DNA from: Nocardia brevicatena NBRC 12119
Lineage (GTDB): Bacteria > Actinomycetota > Actinomycetes > Mycobacteriales > Mycobacteriaceae
Assembly (NCBI RefSeq): GCF_000308495.1
Contig: NZ_BAFU01000003.1
Coordinates: 1-42,231, forward strand
DNA length: 42,231 nt
Direction of reading: 5' to 3'
Positions 8,795-16,154 of the stretch are shown here, one piece after another; the stretch's first letter is position 1; each line of letters begins with the position of its first letter. The position numbers and the translations under genes are program-made. The notes below the pieces were generated by a model that saw nothing but the letters and a program-made list of their open reading frames with translations, ran no database searches and was not told where the DNA came from.

Positions 8795-9289
8795 TCAGAC
8801 GAGCCCGTCCCACCCCCAACGCGGGGTCGGGCCCGGCTCGCCGAGGTCGGTATCGGCCGGGTCGGCCGATACCTCGCGTGCGATGGCGGTGCCCCAGTCG
8901 AAGTACGCGATGACCGTGCGGCGCAGGGCGGGGTCGTCGGGAAGCTCCCGCTCCACGGCGTCGACCATCAGCTCCATCCAGCGCAGGCGCTGTTCCTCGG
9001 TGATGGCGAGACCGAGATGGACGCGAAGCAGCGCCTGGTGTCCACCGAGTTCGTCGGTGAAGCGGGTGGGGCCGCCGAAGACCTCCGCGAGCCAGACCGC
9101 GATATGTTCGATATGGGTGCGGGTGAAGTTGGCGAACACGGGGGCCAGCAGAGGGTCGGCCAGGACCGTGTCGTAGAAGGTGTCGCTGAGCCTGCGCAGG
9201 CCGTCGAGCCCGCCGACGGCCTCGTAGAGGGAAGCGGGGCGCTCGGTCGTTTCGTGGCTCGTCGGATCGGGGGTGGCAGTGGGCCCCAT
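8795..9289 (-). CDS. glbO: Group II truncated haemoglobin (GlbO-like)
   Basis: 164 aa. A 2-over-2 globin of the group II/O class, an oxygen-binding haem protein tied to respiration or oxidative stress. Landmarks: LYEAVGGLDGLRRLSDTFYDTVLADP with B10 Tyr, the loop FGGPTRF, proximal His F8 in LLRVHLGLAI, and the group-II hallmark Trp at G8 in RLRWMELM. The start at 9289 (MGPTATPDPTSHE) leaves a short disordered N-terminus; the frame is open to 9355 but that extension is Arg-rich and unlike the family. Convergent with tRNA-Ser(TGA). Confidence 0.9.
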   Translation of the reverse strand: MGPTATPDPTSHETTERPASLYEAVGGLDGLRRLSDTFYDTVLADPLLAPVFANFTRTHIEHIAVWLAEVFGGPTRFTDELGGHQALLRVHLGLAITEEQRLRWMELMVDAVERELPDDPALRRTVIAYFDWGTAIAREVSADPADTDLGEPGPTPRWGWDGLV

Positions 9290-9511
9290 ACGGTGCTCAT
9301 TCCCTCGGCGTCGCCGTGATCGGGCCGACGTTCGTCTGCGGCTCAGGGCCGGCAATGTCCGGTGACGGTTGCGCTGAACACGTTAGCCGTAATGGCCGCG
9401 GTGTTCGTAACATGCTGCCGGAGAAAGGCTACCGGACGCTGTCACCGCTGCCGGGGAGGCTGTGCCGGCTCGGACCCTATACGCCTGGGCGCCGAAATAT
9501 TCCCTGCCCGA

Positions 9512-9525
9512 TTAGGCACGCCTAA
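9512..9525. promoter_or_regulatory. IdeR/DmdR-type iron box (putative)
   Basis: The 14-bp sequence TTAGGCACGCCTAA is a perfect palindrome (6-bp arms, 2-bp spacer) of the TTAGG-N4-CCTAA form recognised by DtxR/IdeR regulators. It matches 13 of 19 positions of the full mycobacterial consensus as I recall it. It ends 14 bp before the methyltransferase ATG at 9540, where a repressor would cover the start region. Predicted from sequence only. Confidence 0.45.
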
Positions 9526-9539
9526 CTTACTATGGGCCG

Positions 9540-10361
9540 ATGGGCGAAACGATATCCCTCGGCCAGGTGCAAGAGACGCTGTTGATCCCGCTGTATGGGC
9601 GCGCGTTGGACGCGCGCCGCGGACACAGCGCACTCGGCGATACCAAGGCCGTCGAGCTCGTCGACGCGATCGACTACGACTTCGGGAAGTTCCGTGGACC
9701 GTCCCTGGCGGGTTCCGTGTTGCGGGCGTCGATCTTCGACGGATATGTGCGTGCCTTCCTCGCCGACCATCCCGAGGCGACGGTGGTGGATATCGGATGC
9801 GGTCTGTCCACCCGGTTCCACCGCTTGGACAACGGTCGACTGCGCTGGTTCGACCTCGACATGCCCGACACCATCGCGCTGCGGCGCAGATTCTTCGACG
9901 ACGGCGAACGCTATACCATGATCGCCGGCTCGATCTTCGAGTCGGACTGGTTCGCCCGAATCGCCGAGCACCCCGGCCCCTACTTCCTGCTCAGCGAGGC
10001 CGTACTGCTGTACTTCCCGGTCGAAGAGGTGCACGCCGCCGTGCGGCAGTTGGCCTCGGCGTTCGGAGGCGGCAGGTTCGCCGTCGATACCGGCGGCGCG
10101 GCGATGATGCGGACCCAGGACCGCAACCCGGTCTTCCAGGCGGTACAGGCCCGGATGCAGTGGACCTGCGATGACCCGCGCAGCCTCGAACAGTGCGGAT
10201 TGCGTCTGCTCGAGTCTCGGGACTTCGCCTCACCGCAGCAGGCGGTCGCCCGCACCTGGCCGATGCGCTATCGCCTGGGCCCGAAGATTCTGCGCCTCCT
10301 CGTCCCGCCGCCGATCACGACCTACAAGGTGAACCTCTTCGAAATCGCCCCGGCGCGCTGA
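9540..10361 (+). CDS. Class I SAM-dependent methyltransferase, LCMT/TcmP family
   Basis: 273 aa. Leucine carboxyl methyltransferase/TcmP-like O-methyltransferase. SAM-binding motif I is VVDIGCGLSTRFHRL (near residue 81), followed by WFDLDMPDTIALRRRF (motif II acidic residue), MIAGSIFESDWF and a YFLLSEAVLLYFPVEEV segment. Family members methylate polyketides or carboxylates; the substrate is not predictable here. The start is fixed by the ATG right behind the iron-box-like palindrome. The esterase gene begins 63 bp downstream on the same strand. Confidence 0.85.
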   Translation: MGETISLGQVQETLLIPLYGRALDARRGHSALGDTKAVELVDAIDYDFGKFRGPSLAGSVLRASIFDGYVRAFLADHPEATVVDIGCGLSTRFHRLDNGRLRWFDLDMPDTIALRRRFFDDGERYTMIAGSIFESDWFARIAEHPGPYFLLSEAVLLYFPVEEVHAAVRQLASAFGGGRFAVDTGGAAMMRTQDRNPVFQAVQARMQWTCDDPRSLEQCGLRLLESRDFASPQQAVARTWPMRYRLGPKILRLLVPPPITTYKVNLFEIAPAR

Positions 10362-10423
10362 TCAGGCCCTATCCGCATCGGCGGCGCGGATTTCCCGGTC
10401 GTGCGCTCTGGCAGGATAGGCGC

Positions 10424-11482
10424 ATGCTGACTCGGCACCGCCTCCTGCCCGGTCTGGCCACCACGTTACTGAGTGCCATGTTGCTGGCCGGTGCGACCGT
10501 GGCCGCACCGCCGGTCCCCGCCGCTCCGGACAAGCCCAACACCGGTTCGTCCGACGGTCCAGGCCCCGCCGAGCAGACCCGGCCGATGACGCCCGGTGCG
10601 AAGGTCGCCCGCATCACCCAGGTCAACGATCGCCTGCTCCGGGTGCACGTCGACTCCCCCGCCATGAGCCGGACGGTCGAGGTGCTGGTGCTGTTGCCGC
10701 GCGACCGGAGCGCGCCGCGGCCCACCGTCTATATGCTCGACGGCCGCGCCACCCTGCCCTACGGCAACAACTGGCTCGACCGTGGCCGGGCCGCGGAGTT
10801 CTACGCCGACAAGAACGTCAACGTCGTGTTCACCGTCGGCGGCCCGGCCAGCTTCTACACCGACTGGCAGAGACCCGACCCCGTACTCGGCACCAATATG
10901 TGGGAAACCTTTCTCACCGAGGAACTGCCGCCCCTGATCGACGCCGAGTTCCAGGGCAACGGCCGTAACGCCGTCATGGGCGTCTCCATGGGCGCGGAAG
11001 CCGCCATGATGCTGGCCGCCCGCAAACCGCACCTGTACTCGGCCGTCGCGGCGCACAGCGGCTGCTTCTCCACCGGTACCGATCTCGGTCAGGTACAGGC
11101 CCGCGCCGTCGTCGCCACCTATGACGGCGATCCCGACAATATGTTCGGCCCGCCCGACGATCCCGCCTGGCTGGACCACGATGTCACCCTGTACGCCGAA
11201 GCCCTACGCGGCAAGGCGATCTACCTTTCGGTCGGCAGCGGACTCCCCGGTGAGCACGATGTGCTCGGCGCCCCCGAATTTCCCACGGCCGTCGGTTTCG
11301 GTGGCCCGCTGGAGGCCGCCACTGCCATCTGCACCCGTCGTATCGCCGCGCGCCTGGACACTGTCGGCATCCCCTATACGGCTCATTTCCGTCCCACCGG
11401 CACGCACGCGTGGCCGTACTGGGCGGACGAGTTGGTCCGTTCCTGGCCCACCGTCGCGGCCGGGCTGGGGATCACCGCCTGA
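10424..11482 (+). CDS. Secreted esterase/mycolyltransferase-like alpha/beta hydrolase
   Basis: 352 aa. Putative D-family esterase related to antigen 85/corynomycolyltransferases. The signal peptide is clear: MLTRHR, a hydrophobic LLPGLATTLLSAMLLAGATVA core and AxA-like cleavage near residue 33, so it acts outside the membrane. The nucleophile motif is GVSMGAEAAMMLAARKP, the HSGCF block follows, and the catalytic His is in GTHAWPYW at the C-terminus, as in antigen 85. It could be a mycoloyl transferase or a carboxylesterase. The ATG at 10424 is chosen because the signal peptide starts there. Confidence 0.85.
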   Translation: MLTRHRLLPGLATTLLSAMLLAGATVAAPPVPAAPDKPNTGSSDGPGPAEQTRPMTPGAKVARITQVNDRLLRVHVDSPAMSRTVEVLVLLPRDRSAPRPTVYMLDGRATLPYGNNWLDRGRAAEFYADKNVNVVFTVGGPASFYTDWQRPDPVLGTNMWETFLTEELPPLIDAEFQGNGRNAVMGVSMGAEAAMMLAARKPHLYSAVAAHSGCFSTGTDLGQVQARAVVATYDGDPDNMFGPPDDPAWLDHDVTLYAEALRGKAIYLSVGSGLPGEHDVLGAPEFPTAVGFGGPLEAATAICTRRIAARLDTVGIPYTAHFRPTGTHAWPYWADELVRSWPTVAAGLGITA

Positions 11483-11496
11483 GCAGCGGGCGGACC

Positions 11497-12579
11497 TCAT
11501 TCCCCGGCGAACCGCTCGGCCGTTTTCGGGTCGCTCGCGAACCGCAGGAAGAGGTCGTTCTCGTGCGGATCACCGGCAGTGACCCGAACACCATCCCCGG
11601 CGAAGCCCCGCACCAACACCCCCGCTTCCGCGCTCGCCTCGGTGAACGCCGCGGCCCCGGCGCCGAGGTCGAGCCAGACGAAGTTGGCCTCACTGGGCGG
11701 CACCCGGTACCCAGCGGCGAGCAGCGCGTCGCGCATCCGCTCGCGTTCGGCGATAACGTGCTCGGTGCGGTCGAGCAGTTCGTGCCGGGCCTGCAGGGAC
11801 GCGATGGCCGCCGCCTGCGCCACCCGGCTCACACTGAATGGAATATGCACCTTGAGCAGGGCGGTGATCACCTCGGGCGCGCCCACCGCGTATCCCACTC
11901 GCAGTCCGGCCAGTCCGTACGCCTTGGAGAAGGTACGCAGCACAACCACATTGGGTCGGGTGCGGGCCAGCTCGACACCGTCGAGGCGGTCCTCGGGGTC
12001 CGGTCGCAGATATTCGAAATACGCCTCGTCCAGCGCCACCAGCACATGCGCCGGCACCGAGTCGAGGAACCGGGTCAGCGCTGCTTGGCCGACCGCGGTA
12101 CCGGTGGGATTGTTCGGATTGCAGACGAAGATCAGCCGGGTCCGTTCGGTCACCGCGGCGGCGAGCGCATCCAGATCGTGCACCGACCCCGATATGAGCG
12201 GCACACCGACGGCGGTGGCGTTTCCGACCTGAGCGATGATCGGGTACGCCTCGAACGAACGCCAGGAGAACAGCACCTCGTCGGTGGGCGCCGAACAGGT
12301 GATCTGCACCAGCTCCTGGCACAGCGCGACACTGCCACAACCCACCGCGACATTCGCTGTCGCGACGCCGAGGAAATCGGCGAGGGCGGCCCGCAACTCC
12401 CCGGCCTGGTTGTCCGGGTATCGGTTGATCTCCTCGACCGCCTCGGCGATGGCCTTCGCGGTACTGGGCAACGGACCCAGCGTGGTCTCGTTGCTGGCCA
12501 GCTTGATCGCGCCGGGATGGCTGCGCCCCGGAATGTACGCCGGAATGGAATCGAGGTCTCCTCGAATGTACGCGGTCAC
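11497..12579 (-). CDS. pat: Aromatic amino acid aminotransferase (Pat/HisC2 type)
   Basis: 360 aa. Class I/II PLP aminotransferase of the HisC family, Pat branch, making phenylalanine/tyrosine from their keto acids. The start is typical (MTAYIRGDLDSIPAYIPGR, then IKLASNETTLGP). CNPNNPTGT and ALDEAYFEY bind PLP, the Schiff-base Lys is in TFSKAYGLAGLRVGYAVG, and a C-terminal Arg (GVRVTAG) binds carboxylate. It converges with the esterase (14 bp) and diverges from the hydrolase-like gene. HisC with histidinol phosphate as substrate is the alternative; absence of other his genes favours Pat. Confidence 0.88.
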   Translation of the reverse strand: MTAYIRGDLDSIPAYIPGRSHPGAIKLASNETTLGPLPSTAKAIAEAVEEINRYPDNQAGELRAALADFLGVATANVAVGCGSVALCQELVQITCSAPTDEVLFSWRSFEAYPIIAQVGNATAVGVPLISGSVHDLDALAAAVTERTRLIFVCNPNNPTGTAVGQAALTRFLDSVPAHVLVALDEAYFEYLRPDPEDRLDGVELARTRPNVVVLRTFSKAYGLAGLRVGYAVGAPEVITALLKVHIPFSVSRVAQAAAIASLQARHELLDRTEHVIAERERMRDALLAAGYRVPPSEANFVWLDLGAGAAAFTEASAEAGVLVRGFAGDGVRVTAGDPHENDLFLRFASDPKTAERFAGE

Positions 12580-12674
12580 GCTTAAACCATAGTTCCGGTT
12601 CGAATTGCGTTACGTTTGGGCTGCTCACCGGGCAATTTATTCACGTCACCGTGTTCTCGCCCTAGGCTGGATCC

Positions 12675-13421
12675 ATGTCGGGTACTTATAACGATGTGGC
12701 GGTGTTGCGTCGCGCCGAGGAGGAGGCGAACGGAACCCAACAGGAACCGACGGGGGTGCAGCACACGCCGGGGACCGGCGAGCAGATACCCATCACCGTG
12801 ATCGAACCGGAGCACCACGCACGCGGTGGGATCGTACTGCTGCACGAGGCCCCCGAGTTCACCGGTTCGTTGCTCGAGCTCATGCAGGCCTTGGCCGCCG
12901 AGGGTTGGATAATCGTGGCGCCCAACCTGTTCCACCGGGCCACCGCCGAATCGGCCGGCGTCTTCGGCGACGAACTGTTCGAGGATTTCGATGCCTGTTT
13001 CGACTGGCTGACCCGCCACGGAGTGTTTCCGGACTGTATCGGCGTACTCGGTTTCGATACCGCCGGCACGGCCGCCTTCATGGTCGCCACCAACCGCCCG
13101 ATCGGCGCGGCGGTGAGCGTCGCCGCCGCCGGCATCAAGGAACCGCTGACCAAGGACGTCGAGGCCCTGGTGACCGCCGCCCCGCACCTGAAGGCGCCCT
13201 GGCTGGGACTGTTCGGAGCCGAGGAGGCCACCCCGGCGGACGAGGTGGAGGAACTGCGCGAGGCGAGCGCGCGGGCGGCGGTGGCGAACCTGGTCGTCAA
13301 CTATCCCGGCCTGCTGCACCGCGCCGACAAGTCCACCGAGGAGGAGAACGAGGAAGGAGTCGACGAACAGGTCGACTCCCAGACCCGTATCTTCGACTGG
13401 TTCGACAGCAATTTACGCTGA
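12675..13421 (+). CDS. Dienelactone-hydrolase-family protein with Asp in the nucleophile position
   Basis: 248 aa. Alpha/beta-hydrolase of the dienelactone hydrolase family: strand-turn GGIVLLHEAPEFTG, the IVAPNLFHRAT block, nucleophile elbow IGVLGFDTAGTAAF near residue 137, and a late His in NYPGLLHRA. The family normally has Cys (GxCxG) at the elbow; here it is Asp, and the acid-strand motif reads GLFGAEEATPADEVEEL. It may be catalytically altered (an Asp nucleophile as in haloalkane dehalogenases) or a pseudo-enzyme. An acidic tail (STEEENEEG) precedes the last helix. Two tRNA genes follow. Confidence 0.8.
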   Translation: MSGTYNDVAVLRRAEEEANGTQQEPTGVQHTPGTGEQIPITVIEPEHHARGGIVLLHEAPEFTGSLLELMQALAAEGWIIVAPNLFHRATAESAGVFGDELFEDFDACFDWLTRHGVFPDCIGVLGFDTAGTAAFMVATNRPIGAAVSVAAAGIKEPLTKDVEALVTAAPHLKAPWLGLFGAEEATPADEVEELREASARAAVANLVVNYPGLLHRADKSTEEENEEGVDEQVDSQTRIFDWFDSNLR

Positions 13422-13513
13422 ACAACCAGCCGTTTTGCGATTCGGGGACACCGTCGGGTAGCCTTTCTGCTCGGCGGTTCGAAAGGACCGGTGCCCTCGA
13501 AGAGAAGGCTCCA

Positions 13514-13603
13514 GGAGGCGTGCCAGAGCGGCCGAATGGGACTCACTGCTAATGAGTTGTCCCTTCACGGGGACCGGAGGTTCAAATCCTCTCGCCTCCG
13601 CCA
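13514..13603 (+). tRNA. tRNA-Ser(GCT)
   Basis: Acceptor GGAGGCG pairs with CGCCTCC. Anticodon loop CTGCTAA gives GCT, followed by a long variable arm (GTCCCTTCACGGGGAC) and T-loop GGTTCAAATCC. Discriminator G is followed by an encoded CCA (13601-13603). Confidence 0.95.
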
Positions 13604-13638
13604 TGCCCGGGTCACCGGGTAATAATTGGATAGGTTCC

Positions 13639-13711
13639 GCGCCCGTAGCTCAACGGATAGAGCATCTGACTACGGATCAGAAGGTTAGGGGTTCGAATCC
13701 CTTCGGGCGCA
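13639..13711 (+). tRNA. tRNA-Arg(ACG), attachment site of the 13.7-21.0 kb island
   Basis: Acceptor GCGCCCG pairs with CGGGCGC. The D-arm is AGCTCAACGGATAGAGC, the anticodon loop CTACGGA gives ACG, and the T-loop is GGTTCGAATCC. Its 3' half from 13672 is repeated exactly for 35 bp at 20933-20967, so this gene is the island's bacterial attachment site and stays intact after integration. Confidence 0.95.
13672..13706 (+). repeat. attL core of the island (35-bp direct repeat)
   Basis: Covers the anticodon stem through the T-arm of tRNA-Arg(ACG). Identical base for base to 20933-20967. Beyond it the acceptor end reads GCGCACA here and ATGCACC in the right copy. Confidence 0.88.
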
Positions 13712-14443
13712 CATCAGAACGTCCTTGACCGGTGCAAACGGGTCAGGGACGTTCTCATGAGAACGGCCGCTACGACCGAATCCGTTACTTCCTTTGGCGT
13801 ACCGGTCGAGCGTGCTGCGAACGTCGAGGCCGTGCGTCCGACGCTGCGAGTAGTGCTGCTCGGTGGTCGACAGCTTCGCGTGCGATAACTGCGCCTGCGC
13901 TTGCGCCGGACCGAGGTCGCCACGAACCATTGTTGCCACCGTCCGCCGGAATGGGTACGGAGTCACCCACCGCAGCTCCTCGGGCAGAGCGGCACGCAGC
14001 GAACGCCGCAGGTTCGCCGGACTCGTCCATCCGCCGTCCCGGTTCGTGAACACCGGGCCATCAGGATCGGTCGTATCCCCGAACAAGACCGGCAACGCTT
14101 CTACAGCCAACCTGGGCAGTACGACCGTATGAGCAGGAGCCTCACCCTCACGGCATGCCGGCGATGCATGCCGTCGCAGCCACCTTCCCGTGATCGACGA
14201 CCGTACCGGTAACCGTTATCGTCGCCGGATCGGCCAACAAACCGACATCGGACCACCGCAACGACAGCACCTCGTTCGGCCGGCACCCTGCCGACGCCGG
14301 CACGTCGACGAACTCCGCAGCAACCGGCCGGCCCGGGAACCGGACACGTGAGGTCGATCACGGTAGGCGCGCACCGCCGAACGAACCGCCGCGCACTCCT
14401 CGGGCGCCGATGCCCGAGCCGGGGCCGCGAGCAATCGTGCCAT
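13685..14443 (-). pseudogene. Tyrosine integrase remnant of the island
   Basis: Three pieces in different frames together make a phage-type tyrosine recombinase catalytic domain. Piece 1 (from about 14443) reads ECAAVRSAVRAYRDRP. Piece 2 (about 14310-14145) reads GCRPNEVLSLRWSDV with the first catalytic Arg, then stops. Piece 3 (about 14150 leftwards) reads TPYPFRRTVATMV, LSHAKLSTTEQHYSQR with the second Arg, a His and the nucleophile Tyr. At least two frameshifts and a missing N-terminus make it non-functional. Its end runs into the tRNA, as usual for an integrase next to attL. Confidence 0.8.
13716..13755. terminator. 15-bp stem hairpin just inside attL
   Basis: AGAACGTCCTTGACC and GGTCAGGGACGTTCT pair over 15 bp (one G-T wobble) around a 10-base loop, directly behind tRNA-Arg. 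There is no T-run on either strand, so this is a strong hairpin that may end tRNA-Arg or integrase transcripts rather than a textbook terminator. It overlaps the decayed integrase frame. Confidence 0.5.
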
Positions 14444-14554
14444 CTCTCCTATTCCTTCACCCTTGCTGTATCGAGAGCCGCCGGCCGGACCAGGACGGTT
14501 CGGTTTCCCAGTTCTGAAGGCAGGAGTCGCATGCTCTGTCGGTAGGTTTGCGGC

Positions 14555-15352
14555 ATGCACCCGCTCCTGGCGCGACTTGACCAGTGGCTCGTGGCGAACC
14601 GACCCGCCTACTATGCCGGGCTTATGCCCGGCGCTTCGGGAGCCGACATCGACGAGGTCGCGCGTCGTGTCGGTGGCGAGCTCCCCCCGCTGCTTCGGGA
14701 GCTGCTCACCTGGCGTAACGGACAGAACGAGGACTACGACGGAGTCCTGGAGTCCCTCTGGTCTCTGATGTCGACCAAGGACATCGCCTCCACCATGGAT
14801 GATATGGTGTGGGTCAAAGAGACCCAAGGTTTCGAGGATCTGTGGTGGGGCACCGATTGGGTCCCGTTCCTGGCGAACATATTCGGTGACCATATGTGCA
14901 TCGATCTACAGGGCGCCTTCGGCGGCGAACCTGGACAGCTCATCGAGTTCCGCTGCAAGGACGAGTCCCGGGATATCACCTACCCCTCCCTCGAGGCATG
15001 GCTCGAAACGTTTGTCGTCGCACTCGAAGCAGGCATGTTCGAAGAGAGCGAACAGAACCAGGTCGACTGCCTGGACCCTGTAGATCGGGAAGCGTATGAG
15101 GCGTTCGTCACCGAACGCCACCCCGGTTACCCCATCGAAGCATGCATACCCGATTCCTCCCACGACATCCGGGACGAGTCCTTTTCCGATTTCGTCGAGA
15201 AATTCCACAAAAAAGAACCCGTCCATGCCGTCGACCTGGACAGGCTGCGTGCTGCCCTGCGAGACACCGGCCTGGGTGGCAAGGTTGTCGAGGGCGCATT
15301 CGACCGGTTGGCCGAGATACACACCCACGGCGAAAACACCGGAGAAAAATGA
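14555..15352 (+). CDS. SMI1/KNR4 (SUKH) superfamily protein
   Basis: 265 aa. N-terminal SUKH fold: ADIDEVARRVGGELPPLLRELLTWRNGQ near 32-58, then WVPFLANIFGDHMCIDLQGAFGGEPGQLIEF near 107-140 and a YPSLEAWLETFVVALEAG helix. That pattern is typical of SMI1/KNR4 proteins, many of which are immunity proteins against polymorphic toxins. Residues 175-265 add a helical, charged C-terminus I do not recognise. No toxin gene is adjacent, so it is an orphan or serves another purpose. Confidence 0.78.
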   Translation: MHPLLARLDQWLVANRPAYYAGLMPGASGADIDEVARRVGGELPPLLRELLTWRNGQNEDYDGVLESLWSLMSTKDIASTMDDMVWVKETQGFEDLWWGTDWVPFLANIFGDHMCIDLQGAFGGEPGQLIEFRCKDESRDITYPSLEAWLETFVVALEAGMFEESEQNQVDCLDPVDREAYEAFVTERHPGYPIEACIPDSSHDIRDESFSDFVEKFHKKEPVHAVDLDRLRAALRDTGLGGKVVEGAFDRLAEIHTHGENTGEK

Positions 15353-15437
15353 CCCCGGGCGCCCCAACTTTGCCCGCGCAAATATCCCCGTACAGAGCTG
15401 GGCCAGGACACACGCCGAGACTCGGCGTCAGTGGTAA

Positions 15438-15794
15438 TCAACTGCCCTCGGCACGGTGATGGATGCCGGTCGCGTCGCCGGCCATCTCGGCGATGGAGGA
15501 CCAACGTGCGTAGCAGCCGCCGTGCAGGTCGATCACGTCCGCCGTACGCACGATCCGGTCCAGTTGCCCCTCCAAATGTTCGATGGTGGGCACGAACACG
15601 GCTTCGGCCTTGTGGAAGCCGATGGCCTCGGCAAGGCGCGCGAGACCGCCGACTCGCCCCTTGGCAATCCTGATCGCCTGCACTATGTCGTATCCGAGAC
15701 GTGCCGCCTGCCGATGCATCCGATCCTCGTCCGACTCGACACTCTCGGACAGGACAGCATTCACATAGACGATCGCAGGAGCGCGTTCCATCAT
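15438..15794 (-). CDS. Resolvase-fold-like small protein (cassette gene, copy 1)
   Basis: 118 aa. Clearly homologous to the protein at 38250-38588: both have a GY motif near residue 34, AEAVFVPTIEHLEG (AVFVPxxEHLxG in both) and VRTADVI...YARWS near the end. Order and spacing resemble the N-terminal catalytic fold of serine resolvases, but neither copy has the catalytic YxRVS serine or a recombinase C-terminal domain, so strand exchange is unlikely. Its ATG overlaps the stop of the upstream small gene as ATGA, implying coupled translation. Function unknown. Confidence 0.7.
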   Translation of the reverse strand: MMERAPAIVYVNAVLSESVESDEDRMHRQAARLGYDIVQAIRIAKGRVGGLARLAEAIGFHKAEAVFVPTIEHLEGQLDRIVRTADVIDLHGGCYARWSSIAEMAGDATGIHHRAEGS

Positions 15795-15985
15795 GCGCTC
15801 ACCCCTTCGGGGCGGGTTGTGTCGAGGTTGCGCAGACCCGCGACGACGTTCTCCATAAGCACGCGGTCACGACACCCATCGATCTCCACACAAGTACCGA
15901 CCGCCGCCCACAGTGTCATCGCCGTCTGTACCGCCTGCGAGCGCATCGGCACTCTGATCGGCAGCCCCGTCAGGGCATGGTTCAT
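15791..15985 (-). CDS. Small conserved cassette protein (copy 1)
   Basis: 64 aa. Core PMRSQAVQTAMTLWAAVG is shared with the 56-aa protein at 38055-38225 (PMRSQAIETALTIW), followed by an acidic and Cys-containing CVEIDGCRD...GLR stretch. No signal peptide or membrane segment. First gene of a two-gene unit with the resolvase-fold-like protein and divergent from the XRE-TPR regulator 169 bp away. Function unknown; conservation across two elements shows it is a real gene. Confidence 0.7.
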   Translation of the reverse strand: MNHALTGLPIRVPMRSQAVQTAMTLWAAVGTCVEIDGCRDRVLMENVVAGLRNLDTTRPEGVSA

Positions 15986-16154
15986 TGTGTCTCCCCTGTC
16001 AGTTGTCTGGTTGACACCCGGCGCCGGGGAACTTCCTCATCCCGGTGCCGGGGCCAAGTAGAGGGTGCGTCCGAATTGGTTTGTGAGCTGTCACACAATC
16101 GCCACATCCTTGGTATCAGTTGCATTGCGCGGCAGCCGATATCACGCTTGGTAT

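Noticed and set aside
15438-15794. Active serine resolvase
   Set aside because: The catalytic serine motif and the C-terminal DNA-binding/recombinase region are missing in both this copy and the one at 38250.
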